Shown: in pieces, positions 21,813 to 34,386 of the stretch | Layout of the letters: every line of letters begins with the position of its first letter | Numbering within the stretch: the first letter of the stretch is position 1 | Translations under genes and position numbers: made by a program | Source of the DNA: Gordionus sp. m RMFG-2023 | Taxonomy: Eukaryota; Nematomorpha; Gordioida; Chordodea; Parachordodidae | NCBI RefSeq assembly: GCF_954871325.1 | Contig: NC_088775.1 | Location: forward strand, 71,029,561-71,093,560 | DNA length: 64,000 nucleotides | Direction of reading: 5' to 3' | Notes under the pieces: generated by a model | Database searches by the model: none | Told to the model about the DNA's origin: nothing | Seen by the model: the letters and a program-made list of their open reading frames with translations, nothing else

Positions 21813-23614
21813 TTTTTTTAAACAATATTATAGCCGAAGGAGGTCATCCAAACTATGGGTTTTTTTTAAACATTGTAAAATCCATAAAAATTTTGCTTTC
21901 TCCCAATAATATATTGCACGAAATACCTTTAGGTATAAAATATAATATGTATTTTTTAATTTCTAATAATAATTTTACAAATTATAAGAATAAAAATTTA
22001 TATATAGATGATTGTGGGCCATGGACAGGCTCAAAATCAAGCTCAAGAAAATTATATTATAATATATATAATGATATTGTTCAAGGTCCGTATATTTTTA
22101 AAGATGGCCTATTTAGGCAGGACACTCATCTAGGTGGTTCTAGAATTTTTAAAAAAATAGAACCTCAACCTTTAACCAAAAATATAATTGTTCTTTATAA
22201 ATACTATAGTATTTTAAAGAGAAGTAAAGAGTATAAACGCCGAATTTTAAAAATTAATTATATTGAAAAGCCTAATTACGATTTCAAAGATATATATTTA
22301 GTTGAATATATAGGACAATGGCCAGGTCCCGCTTGCCATGGGAATTCCAAAAAAATTGTAAATCCTTATGTACGGACTTCAAATCAGTTATTATCAAACA
22401 TTAGAAATCAAATAAAGGACAATCAAACATGTCGCAATATTTATAATAATTATATATTTCAAAAAGACCCAATTAAACCAAAAAATTTAAAACAAATTTA
22501 TAACTTAAATTATAAACTTAAAAAAGATACAAAAGTACCTCTAAATTTTGCGATTAATATTTTACAAATTACTAATGATCTACATATTTCGCCATTTATC
22601 CAATCAATAATTCACATCAAAGAGAAAACACCATCGATAATTTGTTATACTCATTTTATTATTAAAACTATTAAGTTTTTGTCAAACCAATCTGACTTCT
22701 GTATATTAGGCGTTGATAAAACATTTAATTTGGGTGATATACTTAACTGCTATAGTATTTAAACATATAGCAGTTAAGAGATATAAAACAGATGAATCCC
22801 CTATATTTTTAGGACCAATATATTTGCATGGAGATTCTGATATGACCACTTATACTTTTTTCTCTCATTTGCATTCTGTATTTTTAAAAAATAAAATAAA
22901 TATTAAAAATATCATATTTGGTAGTGACCAAGAAAAGGCTATAGTAAAACCTATTCAGGAAATATTTAAATTTAATACTCATTTAATATGCACACGTCAT
23001 TTAAAAGACAATATAAGAAAATATTTTCGGAAAAACAAGGTGTAAATGCTGTTATGTCTAAAAAAATTATACAGGATATTTTTTCTTTTAATGGGATTTT
23101 ATTTTCTCGGAATGACCAAATATATAATGAAAAATTAAACGATTTATACAATTATTGTTATAATGAAAATTTAAATATTTTTTTGCTATATATAAAAAAT
23201 AAATTTCAAAAAGTAATTTATGAACATGTTTACATTCCCCTAAAAAATAAAATAATAAATTGTTTATGGACAAATAACAACTGCGAATCTATGAACCATG
23301 TTTTAAAATCATATATAAACTGGAAACAACGTCCTTTAAAAGAATTAATCGAAAAAATTAAGGATATCACAATGTTACAAGAAAAAGAATTTAAAAGATC
23401 CTTCTCAGGAAAAGGAGAATATTTTTTAGATAATGAATATCGCAATTATTTAATACCCGAATCGATAGATTGTCATGATACATTAAATAATTTACTTAAT
23501 AGTCAAAGCAAAGATAAATTACATTCATTAGATAAAACTTTATCTGTTTTAAAACCAAAAGGCTCAAAAAAACCACATCAGCGACGTAGAATTAAAGCAG
23601 GAAGGACTCGATAA
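21813..23614 (+). pseudogene. MULE transposase
   Basis: A leader ending IAEGGHPNYGF is followed by a long frame from 21893. The transposase core shows the three acidic positions of the MULE superfamily: LGVDKTFNLGD, IIFGSDQEKAI and NNNCESMNHVLKSYINW. HLICTRHLKDNI, the C-x2-H motif that follows the second D, is also present. It ends in a basic tail (KPHQRRRIKAGRTR). Two frame changes, near 22740 and 23035, break it; otherwise the sequence is well conserved, so the copy is not ancient. The transposase would cut at the CGCTCGG-array ends of the same element. Confidence 0.85.
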
Positions 23615-23939
23615 AATATTTTTTATAAATTTTAATTCCTTATTTTTCCCCAATTTTCCCCTGCTCATAATCTATTTCATCAATATATATAATTTTATTA
23701 TCCTAAATGTATATTTAAATCTTCTCTGCCGAACAAATTATATTTTATGAACGCAATAATTATATTATAATAACATTATATATCAATTTGGTAAAAATAA
23801 TTATGATTTATATATGAATGAATAAAATGAATTACCATCGTTATTAATTTATCTGATTAATAAAAATTGCAAAATTTAAAAAAGACTACTAATTTTTTAC
23901 CAAAATATAGATAATGCTATAAAAAAAATCATAAATATT

Positions 23940-24547
23940 TTAGTCATCAAGATAGAATATGGCGAAATTTATTAAACACATTCAAAAATATTATTTTTAA
24001 ATTTTATAATAAAAAATATATGGACGCCATCTAGCGGATAGAATATTATTTCTTTTACTTTAATAAATAAAAAATGTTATGAGCAATTTTAATTTTATAA
24101 AAGTATTGAAGCTAAAATATCTAATAGATAATTTTTTACACCTGTCCAAACCTTTATCTTATTTATAAACTAATTAATTCTCAATTAATATTAGGAAAGT
24201 GAACACCCACTGGAAAATGTTTGGAAATTTAATACATAAATAAAAGCCGAGCGATATTTAGTAATAAAAAATTTATTATGTAATTAGCCGAGCGTAATTT
24301 AAATAATAAATGATTTATTATGTGGTTAACCGAGCCACATTTCCCAATCGAGCGATATTTACTAGCCGAGCAATATTTAGTAATAAATGATTTATTATGT
24401 GGTTAGCCGAGCGATATTTCCTAGTCGAGCGATATTTAGTAATAAATAATTTATCATGTGGTTTGTCGAGCGACATTTAGTAATAAATGATTTATTATGT
24501 GGTTAGCCGAGCGATATTTTCTAGCCGAGCGATAAATAGACCCACCG
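23940..24547. repeat. Right terminal inverted repeat of the MULE
   Basis: This is the complement of the left repeat: AATATGGCGAAATTTATTAA, GGACGCCATCTAGCG, then arrays of GAGCGATATTTAGTAATAAA and TGTGGTTAGCCGAGCGA units up to the end at 24547. Confidence 0.85.
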
Positions 24548-24919
24548 CCTTATCCTACTTACTATAAATGGTGGCGTATCCACCATTAACCCAAGAGTGG
24601 TGTAAAAATTACACCTGGTCTTCCGTGAAAAATTATGATCAGATATTATTGATTTTTTCATAGTTTTTATTTTGCGTTTGAAATATGTGACATCCTTATA
24701 TCATCATTAAAGTTGGCATAATGTTAGATGGCACGATTTACGTCGGTTTTTAAAAACCACCTGATTAAAATTTTAAAAATAATATGCATGCCTCGAGATT
24801 TGACAAATGGATATCTAACTTACCATATATCAGCAAAATTTCCAGGTTTATATATTATTTTGGCTAAATTCTTAATCGGGCCATTTAACAGATCAATCGG
24901 AGGCATTAATTCTAAAATT

Positions 24920-25090
24920 TAGCCAATATTTCATGCTTTATTAGTGCTTATGAATGCTTTATTAGTGCTCATGAATGTTTTAGCCACTATAGTAGCCAGT
25001 ATAAAAGGAATAGTTATTAACAATTTTGGCAATCTAAGATTACTACGACTGAAAGCATCCATTCTGAAAATTAACAATTTTTATAGTGTG
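24920..25090. repeat. Copy of the repeat found at 540-665 (inverted)
   Basis: TTTATTAGTGCTTATGAATG is duplicated in tandem at 24937-24976. CACTATAGTAGCC and the AATTTTGGCAATCTA region match 540-665 in reverse orientation. A dispersed repeat of unknown class. Confidence 0.4.
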
Positions 25091-25099
25091 TATTTATTT

Positions 25100-25612
25100 C
25101 ATTTCGCTCGTGTCTAACCGAACTGGTATATAATTTGATATTTTTTAATAAACCGAACCTTTTTGAAATTTTTCTAAAGAAGCTAACCGTACCTTTTTAA
25201 ACATTTATGAATTATATAAACAGGTTTAAATGGGTTCCTTATACGTTTTTATTTTATAAATGTTAATGTAATTTAAAAAACTAGAATATTTATTGCTAGG
25301 CGTTTTTTTCTTTAAATATATTTTATTAAACTATTATGCATCATATTCAGAGTTGGGTAGGTCCTCAGGAAAAATAATCTTACAACTATAGCAAAAAATA
25401 GATCTTTAACTTATTTAAAATATCAGGATACTTATATAAAATTATCATTACCAATTGAATTAGAATAGTTTATAAAATAAAAATTTTATTAAGAACATAG
25501 CATAACTATATACAAATTTTAACAGTTTTAATAAAAATATTTATAAAATAAGATTGAATGAATATTTACAATAATTAATGTTATGAGATTCAAATTTAAC
25601 TAATGTTTTATA
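25100..25612. other. AT-rich intergenic sequence, no gene seen
   Basis: Contains ACCGAACC/AACCGTACC words near 25120-25200 that resemble hAT subterminal arrays, but no ends could be paired. Confidence 0.3.
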
Positions 25613-25621
25613 TTATGTATG

Positions 25622-27452
25622 CAGTGGCGTCGCTAGGGGGGAGGCGCAGGGGCTCGAGCCCCCTGAAAAATTTGAAGAGCCCCCTGAATCAAAATTTTTT
25701 TTTTAATGGCTCCTTAATATCCCTTCACTAAAAATGAATTTTTTTGATAGCTCCCTGAATGATTTCTTTTATAATTCCATTAAGTAATATATAGATTTAA
25801 TTTTATTATTTAGAAATTAATAAGACTATTTATATTTTTATTAAATGAATACTATTTTAATTATTAGATTAGATTAATACATATAAATTATATTTTCACT
25901 ATGTCAACTTGCAATCAAATTCTGTATTAAAAATATAATATCAATAACTCACTAAATTTTAATTTAGCTTTAACAGTTGAAGTTTAATTGACTTTTATTA
26001 TTTAAATTATTATATAACCCTAATTAAATAATAATCATATATTATTTCAAAATTAATAAATTTAATATTGTAATGCCGAGTTCAAAATGACTAATCAACT
26101 GTATATTTATTTTTAAATTTAATTTTCATCCTAAAAATATTTTCAAAATCCAATTGAGTATAAGAGATTACTTTATAAAAAGTAAATAAATAGAGATATA
26201 GTTTATAATCCTCTATTATGTACAGTTGGTTATAAAATATTAGATAAAAAGCCACTTTTATAGACGTATTTTACAACTATATAATATATTACAGTTAATA
26301 TTATAATAAATTTTAATAATAAATGGTTTTGATAATAAATATAGTAACAATATGCATTCAAGTATTTAACGCCATCTATTTAGTTATAAATAATTATAAA
26401 AATTAGACATTTTATTATTCATTCTGCAATAGATGTAATAAATTTGATATCTTTTCTTCTCTTTTCTATTTTTTCTTTTTCGAAAACAGTTTTGAATTAA
26501 ATTTTTAATACAAGTATATTTTTGAAATGATTACAAACTACTATTATTTTAAGATATAATATCGACAATATATAAAATCTTAATTGTTTCATCATATCAT
26601 TCTGGTCCTTATTTTATAGTTAGAAAATGTTTCATTTCTAATATGGCATTGCTGTGTGTAAATAACTCCAGGCTGCAATATATTTGCATAATTATTTCTT
26701 TCAAAATTTTTAGTGTTTTTATTTTATCAATTTATCCAACATAATAAATTCTGATATAAGTTTACATCGTGAGTGTCATGGCTATTACTGCAAATTAACC
26801 AGTGTATATTATTTGTGTTGCTATGTAATTTAAGATTATTACAACAACGGCTGAGAGAATATGATTGCATATTTTAGATAAACAATAATGGTCAACTGTG
26901 TAGTCGTTTATATATCATTTAAAATGGAAGATAATTTTTTTAAATTTATTATCTCACGATAATTTTCTCGATTACTTATCTAGCTTCCATCATGTCATCT
27001 AAAAGGAAGCTCTAACAATCATATAGTTTTATGATTTGGATTGGTCGTTTATACTCTCTTCTTTAAAAATTGTTGATTTGGTAGAGGCCTATAAAATTTT
27101 TCCTTTAGTTTATTGTATAAAACATTGTCTAAAATGGTAATAGAGAGTTATACTAGTTTGATAACCTTTTGTCAATGTAGGTTGTTAAGAATTATATTAT
27201 TGCATTATGTGGTTTTTTATATGCCAGTTTATTTTGTATGCATAATATAATAAATGACAAAATATAAAAATCAGAATAATTGTTCAGAGTTAACTAATTT
27301 TAAAAAAGTATAATATATTAATATAAAATCCGGCCGAAGGCCGGGCAAAAGCGGGCCGAAGGCCCACAAATTGGAAGGTATGGGGGGCGAACCCCCCATA
27401 AAATTTTTTTAAGTTGAGACCCCTGAGATTGTAAAGGCTAGCGACGCCCCTG
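25622..27452. mobile_element. Non-autonomous hAT, CAGTGGCGTCGC ends, near-perfect TSD
   Basis: The left end is CAGTGGCGTCGCTAGGGG; the right end is CTAGCGACGCCCCTG, giving CAGGGGCGTCGCTAG on the other strand. The flanks TATGTATG and GATGTATG differ at one position. Near both ends are C/G-rich blocks (25640-25690 and 27330-27400, with CCGGCCGAAGGCCGGGC). The 1.8-kb interior is AT-rich and carries no recognisable transposase. A second copy of its right end begins at 63521 in opposite orientation. Confidence 0.8.
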
Positions 27453-27810
27453 GATGTATGTAACCTTGTTATTTTATATTTAACTTAGCCATTAAAATTT
27501 TATAACAAATATATAGATCGAAAGAAGATTATATTAAAACCTTTTTTTTAGATATACCTTATGATATTATTTATTAAATATATTTGTCTTATGAAATGAA
27601 TAAAGTTTAATGACTGAAGTTTTACATGGTGCCTCAAGTAAAATTCATTCTATTCCATATCTTATTATGGTGTGAAAAATATAAAATAGAATAAAATAAA
27701 CTTAATTTATATAAAAGGTAAGTAATATTCCTAAACAGAAAATGAAATCGGCCTCTATATTGTTGTGTGGTACATAAAAAAGATGAAAATATAACTGTTT
27801 TATATATATG

Positions 27811-28200
27811 GTGAATTCCATATCAAATAAACCAAGGTTTCAACCCGACCCCCTTCAATTTTTCTTAAATTTTGTATACTGGTAGTATATACTATAACTA
27901 AGAAAAAAATGAAATTTTACCTTCCAACACTGTTTACCCGCTAATGGCCGTTTAAAGCGTGGAAAAATGGAACATTTTTGACAAAATTTACCTCATTTAT
28001 TTTCAAATATCTCGAGAAATAATTAAGTTAGAAAAATAATTTAAATTTTATTTTGTAGCTTAATAAAAGTTCTTTAAAATGACATAAAAATAAATAGGAT
28101 GGGCATTTTATTAATATCGAAAACCAGATGTGTAAAACCGGAAATGGCCATAGAAAAAAAAGGTATTTTATTTTTTTAATTTTTTTTTTCTGTAGATAGA
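27811..28200. repeat. End of a second long-TIR (Kolobok-like) transposon
   Basis: GGTGAATTCCATATCAAATAA followed by CCGACCCCCTTCAATTTTT parallels the complement of 10380-10445 (GGGGTCATTCCATGTCAAAT, then CCGACCCCTTTCAATTT). This is a diverged member of the family of the element at 6355-10445. No opposite end or gene was found. Confidence 0.5.
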
Positions 28201-29574
28201 TATCACACTACTTTATATTTGTAAAATCCTACTGGGATGAACATGGGTTTAGGAGTTATCACTCTTTATATGGCTAAAATTGAACAAATTTAACATTAAT
28301 ATCATCATATTTTAATTTAATGAATAGTTATGAAATAATGTTAATTTAAAATTGAGAAGTGGTTGGAATAATGAGCTTTGTTTAACCCTTTAGTTAAATT
28401 TTGTTTCGAAGTTACTTGATAAAATAATTCTAAACATATTTATAACTTTATTTGCCTCAAATTGCATTACATATAATATAATCAAAAATTTATAATTAAA
28501 ATATATCATATATTATAATTCAAACGTATCGAAACTGAGTTATCTGTGATGTCCTGTTGCATTATGAGAGGGCATAGAGCGGTTATACCGAGTCGACTGA
28601 GAGAAAAAGTTTTTAATATATTACACGCAGGGCATCAAGGGGCTTCGCTAATGAAACTGGGAAAGAGAGTATATTTGGTGGCCTGGAATGAATGGGGAGA
28701 TTGAAAAAGTGGAAAAGAATTGTGAAGTCTGTAACGTTTGGGCGAGCATGCCGTGCTAGGATAAGAAAAGTGTTTGGCCGAGAGTAAATAGATTCGGGAA
28801 AGGGTGCATATTGATTTTTTTTGAGTGTAATGATAAAAAATTCATTTTAAGTGTAGATGCTTTTTCAAAGTCTTGAATTTGAAGAGGTACATGTTTAACT
28901 ATGGGAATTGTTATAAAACATTTAAAAAAAATATGGTCTAGATTTGGAATTCTGAAATGGGTGGTTTCGGATGGTGGTCCAGGGTTCGTGAGTGAAATAT
29001 TCGGTTTTTGTTTGAAAAATAATGTGCAGCATATGTTGGCGCCACCGTATCACCCTAGTTCTAATGAACAGGCAGAAAGGTTGTTGTCAGTTGTTAAAAA
29101 AGGCCAAAGGAGAAATTTGGATAGCTCATATGTATTATAATAATGGGGTAGGAAGGGATGGTAAATCTCCATCGGAAAAGATGTTGGGACGAAAAACTTA
29201 TATGTTTTTAGATATGTTACCAGTTCCCTAGATATTTGAAAATGAAAATTGTATTGAATACGAATATATAATAGGTCAAACGGTTTGGGTTAGAATGTTT
29301 GAGAATGTTAAAAAATGGGAAAAGGGGATAATTATAGAGAATTTAGGTACTAAATTGTGCAAAATAAGAACGGAAGATATGAGGAAGTACGTCGCCATAG
29401 AGATCAGTTAAGATGTCGAGTCAAATAAGATAAGTAGTTAAATAAATACTCTGAGCCAAATTTTCCTTTAGTGTTATGACAGGCCAATTATTTAAAAAAT
29501 ATATATATGAGATTATTAAAGTTGAAGAAATATATATATATTCGGGGTTATTTTGCAAGTATAAGTGGTTCTCA

Positions 29575-29830
29575 TATTAAACTGCTTCAAGTTATCTCGG
29601 TAGAAATTGATAAAGTGGATCATAAAGTAAACTGCTTAAAGTTAATACGGTTAAAACTAGTATAATTGTTTAAAATTTACGAGGACAAAATTCTTTAACA
29701 AAAAGTATTGTAAAGTAAACTACTTAAAGTAAATTCGGTTAAAATTAGTATAATTGTTTAAAATTTACGATGGAATATAAGGATAATAAAATTCATTAAC
29801 AAAAAGTATTGTAATATTGTGGGTTGTTAA
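29575..29830. repeat. Tandem duplication of about 105 bp with a third partial unit
   Basis: AAAGTAAACTGCTTAAAGTT...CGGTTAAAACTAGTATAATT recurs about 105 bp later as AAAGTAAACTACTTAAAGTA...CGGTTAAAATTAGTATAATT. A weaker first unit (AAACTGCTTCAAGTT) lies near 29580. It lies downstream of the integrase remnant. Confidence 0.7.
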
Positions 29831-30279
29831 AAAGAAATAGCTGAAATTTAGTTTACATGTTAAATTTAATGATTAAAAATAATAGGTTATAGGAACTAGG
29901 AAGAATGAAAGGAGAAATATGTTGTTGAGGGAAATATATTTTTGGGATCGAGGTTTGTTTTATTTTTTTTTAAAAAAAAAATCAGTGGGTAATCATTAAA
30001 TGGATTTAGAAATAAATTTTGTTGTGAAAAAGGTGATTAATGTTCACTTGATGCAATTTTTTTTATTAAAAGAAATTGAAAAGAGATTAAAAATAAAGGG
30101 ATGTTTAAAAGGTAAAAAATTGAAATTAGTTTGTTCAGAAAAATGAAAAGAGATTAGAAATAAAAGATATATAAGAGTAAAATAAAATAATTAGTTTAAA
30201 ATTTTTGTTTTTTATAAAATTTTTATAATTAGTTTTTTTGGGTGAGAATTGTAAATAATAAAAGATCTAAAATAAAATA

Positions 30280-30385
30280 ATCAACAACTAATACATCGGA
30301 GGAACCCAAAACTTACTGATAATCAAAATACATCGGATGAACCCAAATCTTACTGATAATAAACAACCAATACATAGGATGAAAA
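30280..30385. repeat. Short tandem repeat, about 45 bp by three
   Basis: The phrase ATACATCGGAGGAACCCAAA...CTTACTGATAAT recurs as ATACATCGGATGAACCCAAA...CTTACTGATAAT and, partly, ATACATAGGATGAA. No further structure is seen. Confidence 0.7.
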
Positions 30386-30769
30386 CAATCGGTAATCAAT
30401 GTCAAACCGCCGTATGACCACGAATATTCTATGCCCGATAACGTAAAAGATGAACGACGCAATATTAAGATAACAACAAATCTATGACTGCTACTATAAA
30501 AGCAAGGCAAAAAAGTAGGCAGTAACGTTATAATCGACTCACAGATTCAACTGCAATAATACTGATACGGCAACTATTAAAGATCAGAAAGGGTTTATGA
30601 AACGGTGCAAAAAGAATAAACATAAAAATAATTCTTGAAATATATGTGAGTTATTTATTGAATTTTTATACAGATTGTTTTATTTATAGTTACTCGATAA
30701 ATGAATCATTTTGCCCCGGGTTTCTGTCCTAAAGAGGCGTGTTGTAATATTATATTATTTTTAGGATTA

Positions 30770-31865
30770 ATTGATTTTTATGTATAATGTTTTGAAGGAT
30801 ACATTTTTTTTTATATATGAAAAATAAGAAAATTATATTCGTTATTAGATTAATTTTCGATAATTTTTTTGCGAAAATTATGATTTTTCGCAAATTTAAA
30901 AACTCGAAAGGTTGAAGCTATTGAATAAAATGTTTTATGATGACCCTGTTATTTTAAATATATTGAAAAAAAAATAAAGTTTACAAATTTATCTCAGTGT
31001 ATCAGTTCACAACATCTTCCTAGCTTTATATCTGGTATATACATAACCCATTTGAAATAATGTTAGCTTAAGAAAGAACCCCCCTGTTCTACTTTAATTT
31101 GAACCCAGGTCGAAGCTCATATTGATTCCTCATTCAAGATCTAGCATCTATGTCATTTACGCTACTCGTAAACAACGATTATTTTTTGTATATAAGGATA
31201 ATTTATGCTCAATAACGTTCGATGATATACATTAATTCTCGATTTATTTGATAAAAATATAATTTTTTATATTCTACATTTAAGATATTTATCATCATTC
31301 ACGAAAAACAACACATTATTTCACTCATGCGCACAATTTTTTAATAAAAATTTATGCAAAAACAGTTCACAAAGGCTGCTTATTATTATTACCAACTATT
31401 TTTTACTGAAGATTACCACCTATGTGTGAAAGAAATGATAATTTTTTTTTAAACTTTCTTTTTCTAAGCATTTAAAATACAAAATTAGGATATTTTCGTT
31501 TACTGCACTTTTGTTAGGGTCTTTATGTGGAGGGCATTGTCCAATTATTATGAATCAATGTTTATAATTTATTGAAGGCTATAATTTTTTTTGTCCAATT
31601 GGAGATTTTGGGAAAAGAATGAGATCGGATACGATTTATACTTATAAATATAATTGCATATTACAAAGTCTCCCTAATCAGTAAAATTTAGGCATGTATT
31701 AAAATTAGAAAGATCAATTACATTTTAGAAAAATAGATATTTAAAAAAAATTAAAATAAAGTAATATTAATTTTAGGAATTAATAAGCTAGAATATACCA
31801 AATATATTTTTTTGTATTAAATTTAAAATTCTAATATTATGTAAAAAAATTTTTTTTTTTCTCTT
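30770..31865. other. AT-rich stretch with one tRNA-like promoter
   Basis: Apart from the tRNA-like sequence at 31090-31170, described separately, no gene or paired repeat was recognised. Confidence 0.35.
31090..31170 (-). repeat. tRNA-like sequence with A and B boxes (possible SINE head)
   Basis: On this strand TAGCGTAAATGA (31164-31153) resembles a pol III A box and GGGTTCAAATT (31106-31096) resembles a B box, about 47 bases apart, preceded by GACCT as in a T arm. The rest does not fold into a convincing tRNA by eye. A tRNA-derived SINE head or a decayed tRNA pseudogene are both possible. Confidence 0.35.
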
Positions 31866-32513
31866 TAGCTTTCACCTTTTCTGGCGGTAAGCTCCTTCAA
31901 CATCTCTCTCCACTTTGTGTTATTAATACAATCTCTTTTATCTAATTTATACTTCTTTATATTGGCTCTAACTTTATGGCCCCATTGAAGTTTTGGCCTT
32001 CCTCTTTTTGCCCACTTCCAAACTCTTAACTTTATTTCCTATGTAGTTCATAGGCCTTCTCATTGTGTGCCCATACCACCTAAGTCTATTTAGCATTAAC
32101 TTAGTCTTAATGGGCACTGTCACAACGACAAGATTGTCATTGTGCATCAAAACCTAAATATAAAAATAGAAAACAAATATATATATAAAAAGGAAATTAA
32201 TATTAATTAGGAATCACGAAATCATAAAATCAACTTTAATTCTTTATTCAAAATTATAATAGTAAAAATCATAAAAAAATAAAATTAAATTAAAAAATTA
32301 AAAGTAAATTTTAGTTAAAATAATAATCCCCACTTTCGCCTCATAATTTCTCCATTATATATCCTTTTTCTTTAATCAACATTTACATAGTCTCCCTAGC
32401 GAATAATAACAAGTTCTACATCCCACTTGTTAAAACTGTTAAAGTATGAAAAAATCTACAAATCTCACGCGTTTTTTTCTCATTTACATAGACGGGGATA
32501 TTTTAATAAAACA

Positions 32514-33786
32514 TTATTTTTGTTTACAATTTGCATAATGCATTTTTTTTTTGTAAAGTAAAACTGCAACAGGCACTACCTTTAAACTACTTAGTATTCT
32601 TGTACTGCGCACTTTATCCTTTCTTGTTACCCCAGCAATCATCCTCAGCATTCTCATCTCCATGGTTTGTAGACTTCTCTCGTCTGATTCTTTGGTTGGC
32701 CATGTTTCCGAACTATATAGAATAGTTGGTTGTATTATGGAACTGTAAATTTTTCCCTTTAATTTGTGTGGGATTCTTTTATCAAATAGCACTCCAGATA
32801 TAGATCTTCACTTTAGCCACCCTTGATTAATCTTGCTCTTTATCTCTTTTTCTATTGTGCCGTTTGTTTGTATAGTGGAGCCCAAATATTTGCAGCTTTC
32901 AATTGCCGATATCTGCCATTCATTTATATCAATACTCTCTGTTTCATCTCCTCCTATCACCATATACTCCGTCTTTTCTCTATTTACTGCGTTTCTAGGA
33001 TATTTATCCAACTCACTAGTCTTTCTTTCATTTCATTCTTAGATTCGGCAAGTATCACAATATTCCACGGGACTGTTTGAGGTATAGACTGTGCTAATAC
33101 ATCTATTACTGTAATGAAGAGAAGTGGGCTGAGAGCCGACCCTTGATGCTTCGGCTATTGTGTAGCCTGCTGAAGTACCTGTTGTGCTACGGACCATTGT
33201 TGTATGGCCCATATACATATCCTGTATTATTCTTATATATTTTTCGGGAACATTTTTTCTAGATCGAGAAAGACCATGTTTCCCTGTATTTTTCACTCAT
33301 TTGCCTAATTGCGTGGATAGCATCAGTTGTTGATCTTCCAGGCATAAAGCCAAACTGAGTCTCTCCTATTTCGATTATGTCTCTTAATCTTTTTTCTATT
33401 ATTTTTTCGTATAGTTTTAGACAGTGTGACATTAGTTTTATGCCCCTGTAATTTTGACAATTATGTGGATCCCCTTTATTTTTGAAGATAGGAACTAGAT
33501 AGCTCTGCCTCCATTTTTGGGGAACCTCTTCATTTCCAAGTATCTTATTGTATAGATTTGTGAGGAGATGTATTCCATCATCTCCTAGTGTTTTAAAGCT
33601 TTCTATTGGAATATCGTCTGGACCCCTAGCTTTGTTGTTTTTCATGTGATTATTTCTTGTTGTGTTATAGGTTGTACAAGGACATGGGGAGTGTTCGTCT
33701 AGATGCAGTATGTGCGGATTAAAGTTGAGAAGCTCCTGAAAATATTCTCTCCATCTACTCATTATTTCTTTTTCCTTTATTATCAA
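32514..33786 (-). pseudogene. LINE reverse transcriptase region, catalytic FADD box missing
   Basis: Segments appear in order: ARGPDDIPIESFK, PIFKNKGDPHNCQNYRGI, ETQFGFMPGRSTTDAIHAIR, then in another frame QGSALSPLLFITVIDVLAQS and VPWNIVILAESKNEMKERL. The last shows that the catalytic F/Y-A-D-D residues normally sitting between the W-N-I and V-I-L-A-E-S words are absent. Further on come WQISAIESCKYLG and IIQPTILYSSETWP...MEMRMLRMIAGVTRKD, the RTE-type C-terminal 'YGSETW...RMLRWM.GVTR.D' block. At least three frame changes occur. Without the FADD box this copy could not copy RNA. Confidence 0.78.
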
Positions 33787-34386
33787 TTTCCCATCTTTAT
33801 TTTTGATTACTTTCGGAGCTCCGTTTATATCCCTAGAGTTCTTTTCTCGCTGTTTGGCTTATCTGTATATTTTATTTTGCCCTTCGTATGTAGATTTCGT
33901 ACATGTCATCGTATGCCATAGATTTGGCTCTAGCCACCGCTTTTGTAGCTAATCTCTTGGATTTTTTGTATCTTGTCTTGTCATCTGCGTTTTTGGATTT
34001 GTACCATATTTTATAAAGGGCTTTTTTCTTCTGTATAGTGGTTTGTACCTCTTCATTCCACCACCATAGTTCTTTATATGATTTGTTGCCTCCTCTTGTC
34101 AAGCCTAGTGTCGATTTGGCAGTGTCTATTAATCTGGATGAAAGGTCTGTCCATATTTTTTCACTGACTTGTGAGGAATCTATTGTTTCAATGTTTGCAT
34201 TGATTGCAAAGGCATCTGTCATTGTTTTTAATTTGCCCCATTTGATGCATGGTTCCAGTTTTATCTTGTTTTGAGTGGATTTATTTGAGATGTGTAAATC
34301 CATGACTAGTAGCTTGTGTTGTGCGGCGATATCTTCTCCTGGGATGACTTTGCAGTCTATTACATCTTTTAATCTTCTGCGAGAGA

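Larger units (their letters stand above)
18568..24547 (+). mobile_element. Mutator-like (MULE) transposon with an OTU region, 9-bp TSD CCTTATCCT
   Basis: The element begins GGGTGGGTCTATTTATCGC and ends with the complement (GCGATAAATAGACCCACCG). The nine bases CCTTATCCT flank both sides exactly (18559-18567 and 24548-24556), the TSD size of Mutator elements. The long terminal inverted repeats (about 700 and 600 bp) are built from repeated ATCGCTCGGCTAACCACAT units spaced by TAATAAATCATTTATTA words. Inside are an OTU-like frame and a MULE transposase on the plus strand, plus a small inserted repeat (about 19340-20640). At 6 kb it is close to full length, but its genes are frameshifted. Confidence 0.9.
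28540..30760 (+). mobile_element. LTR-retrotransposon fossil (Ty3/gypsy), integrase remnant
   Basis: A plus-strand stretch (about 28550-29410) resembles Ty3/gypsy integrase: the HAGHQG zinc-finger start, a VHIDF-type core opening, VSDGGPGF and HPSSNEQAE. The element is clearly broken, with several breaks, and gag, protease and reverse transcriptase are not recognisable. A purine-rich tract followed by TGTTG near 30735-30746 resembles the polypurine tract and LTR start seen at 43286 and 54434, but a second LTR was not found. It is probably an old, 5'-truncated copy. Confidence 0.6.

Noticed and set aside
30700-30760. A complete Ty3/gypsy element with two LTRs around 28.5-31 kb
   Set aside because: Only an integrase remnant and one possible LTR start were found; no second direct repeat could be identified, so a whole element is not claimed.
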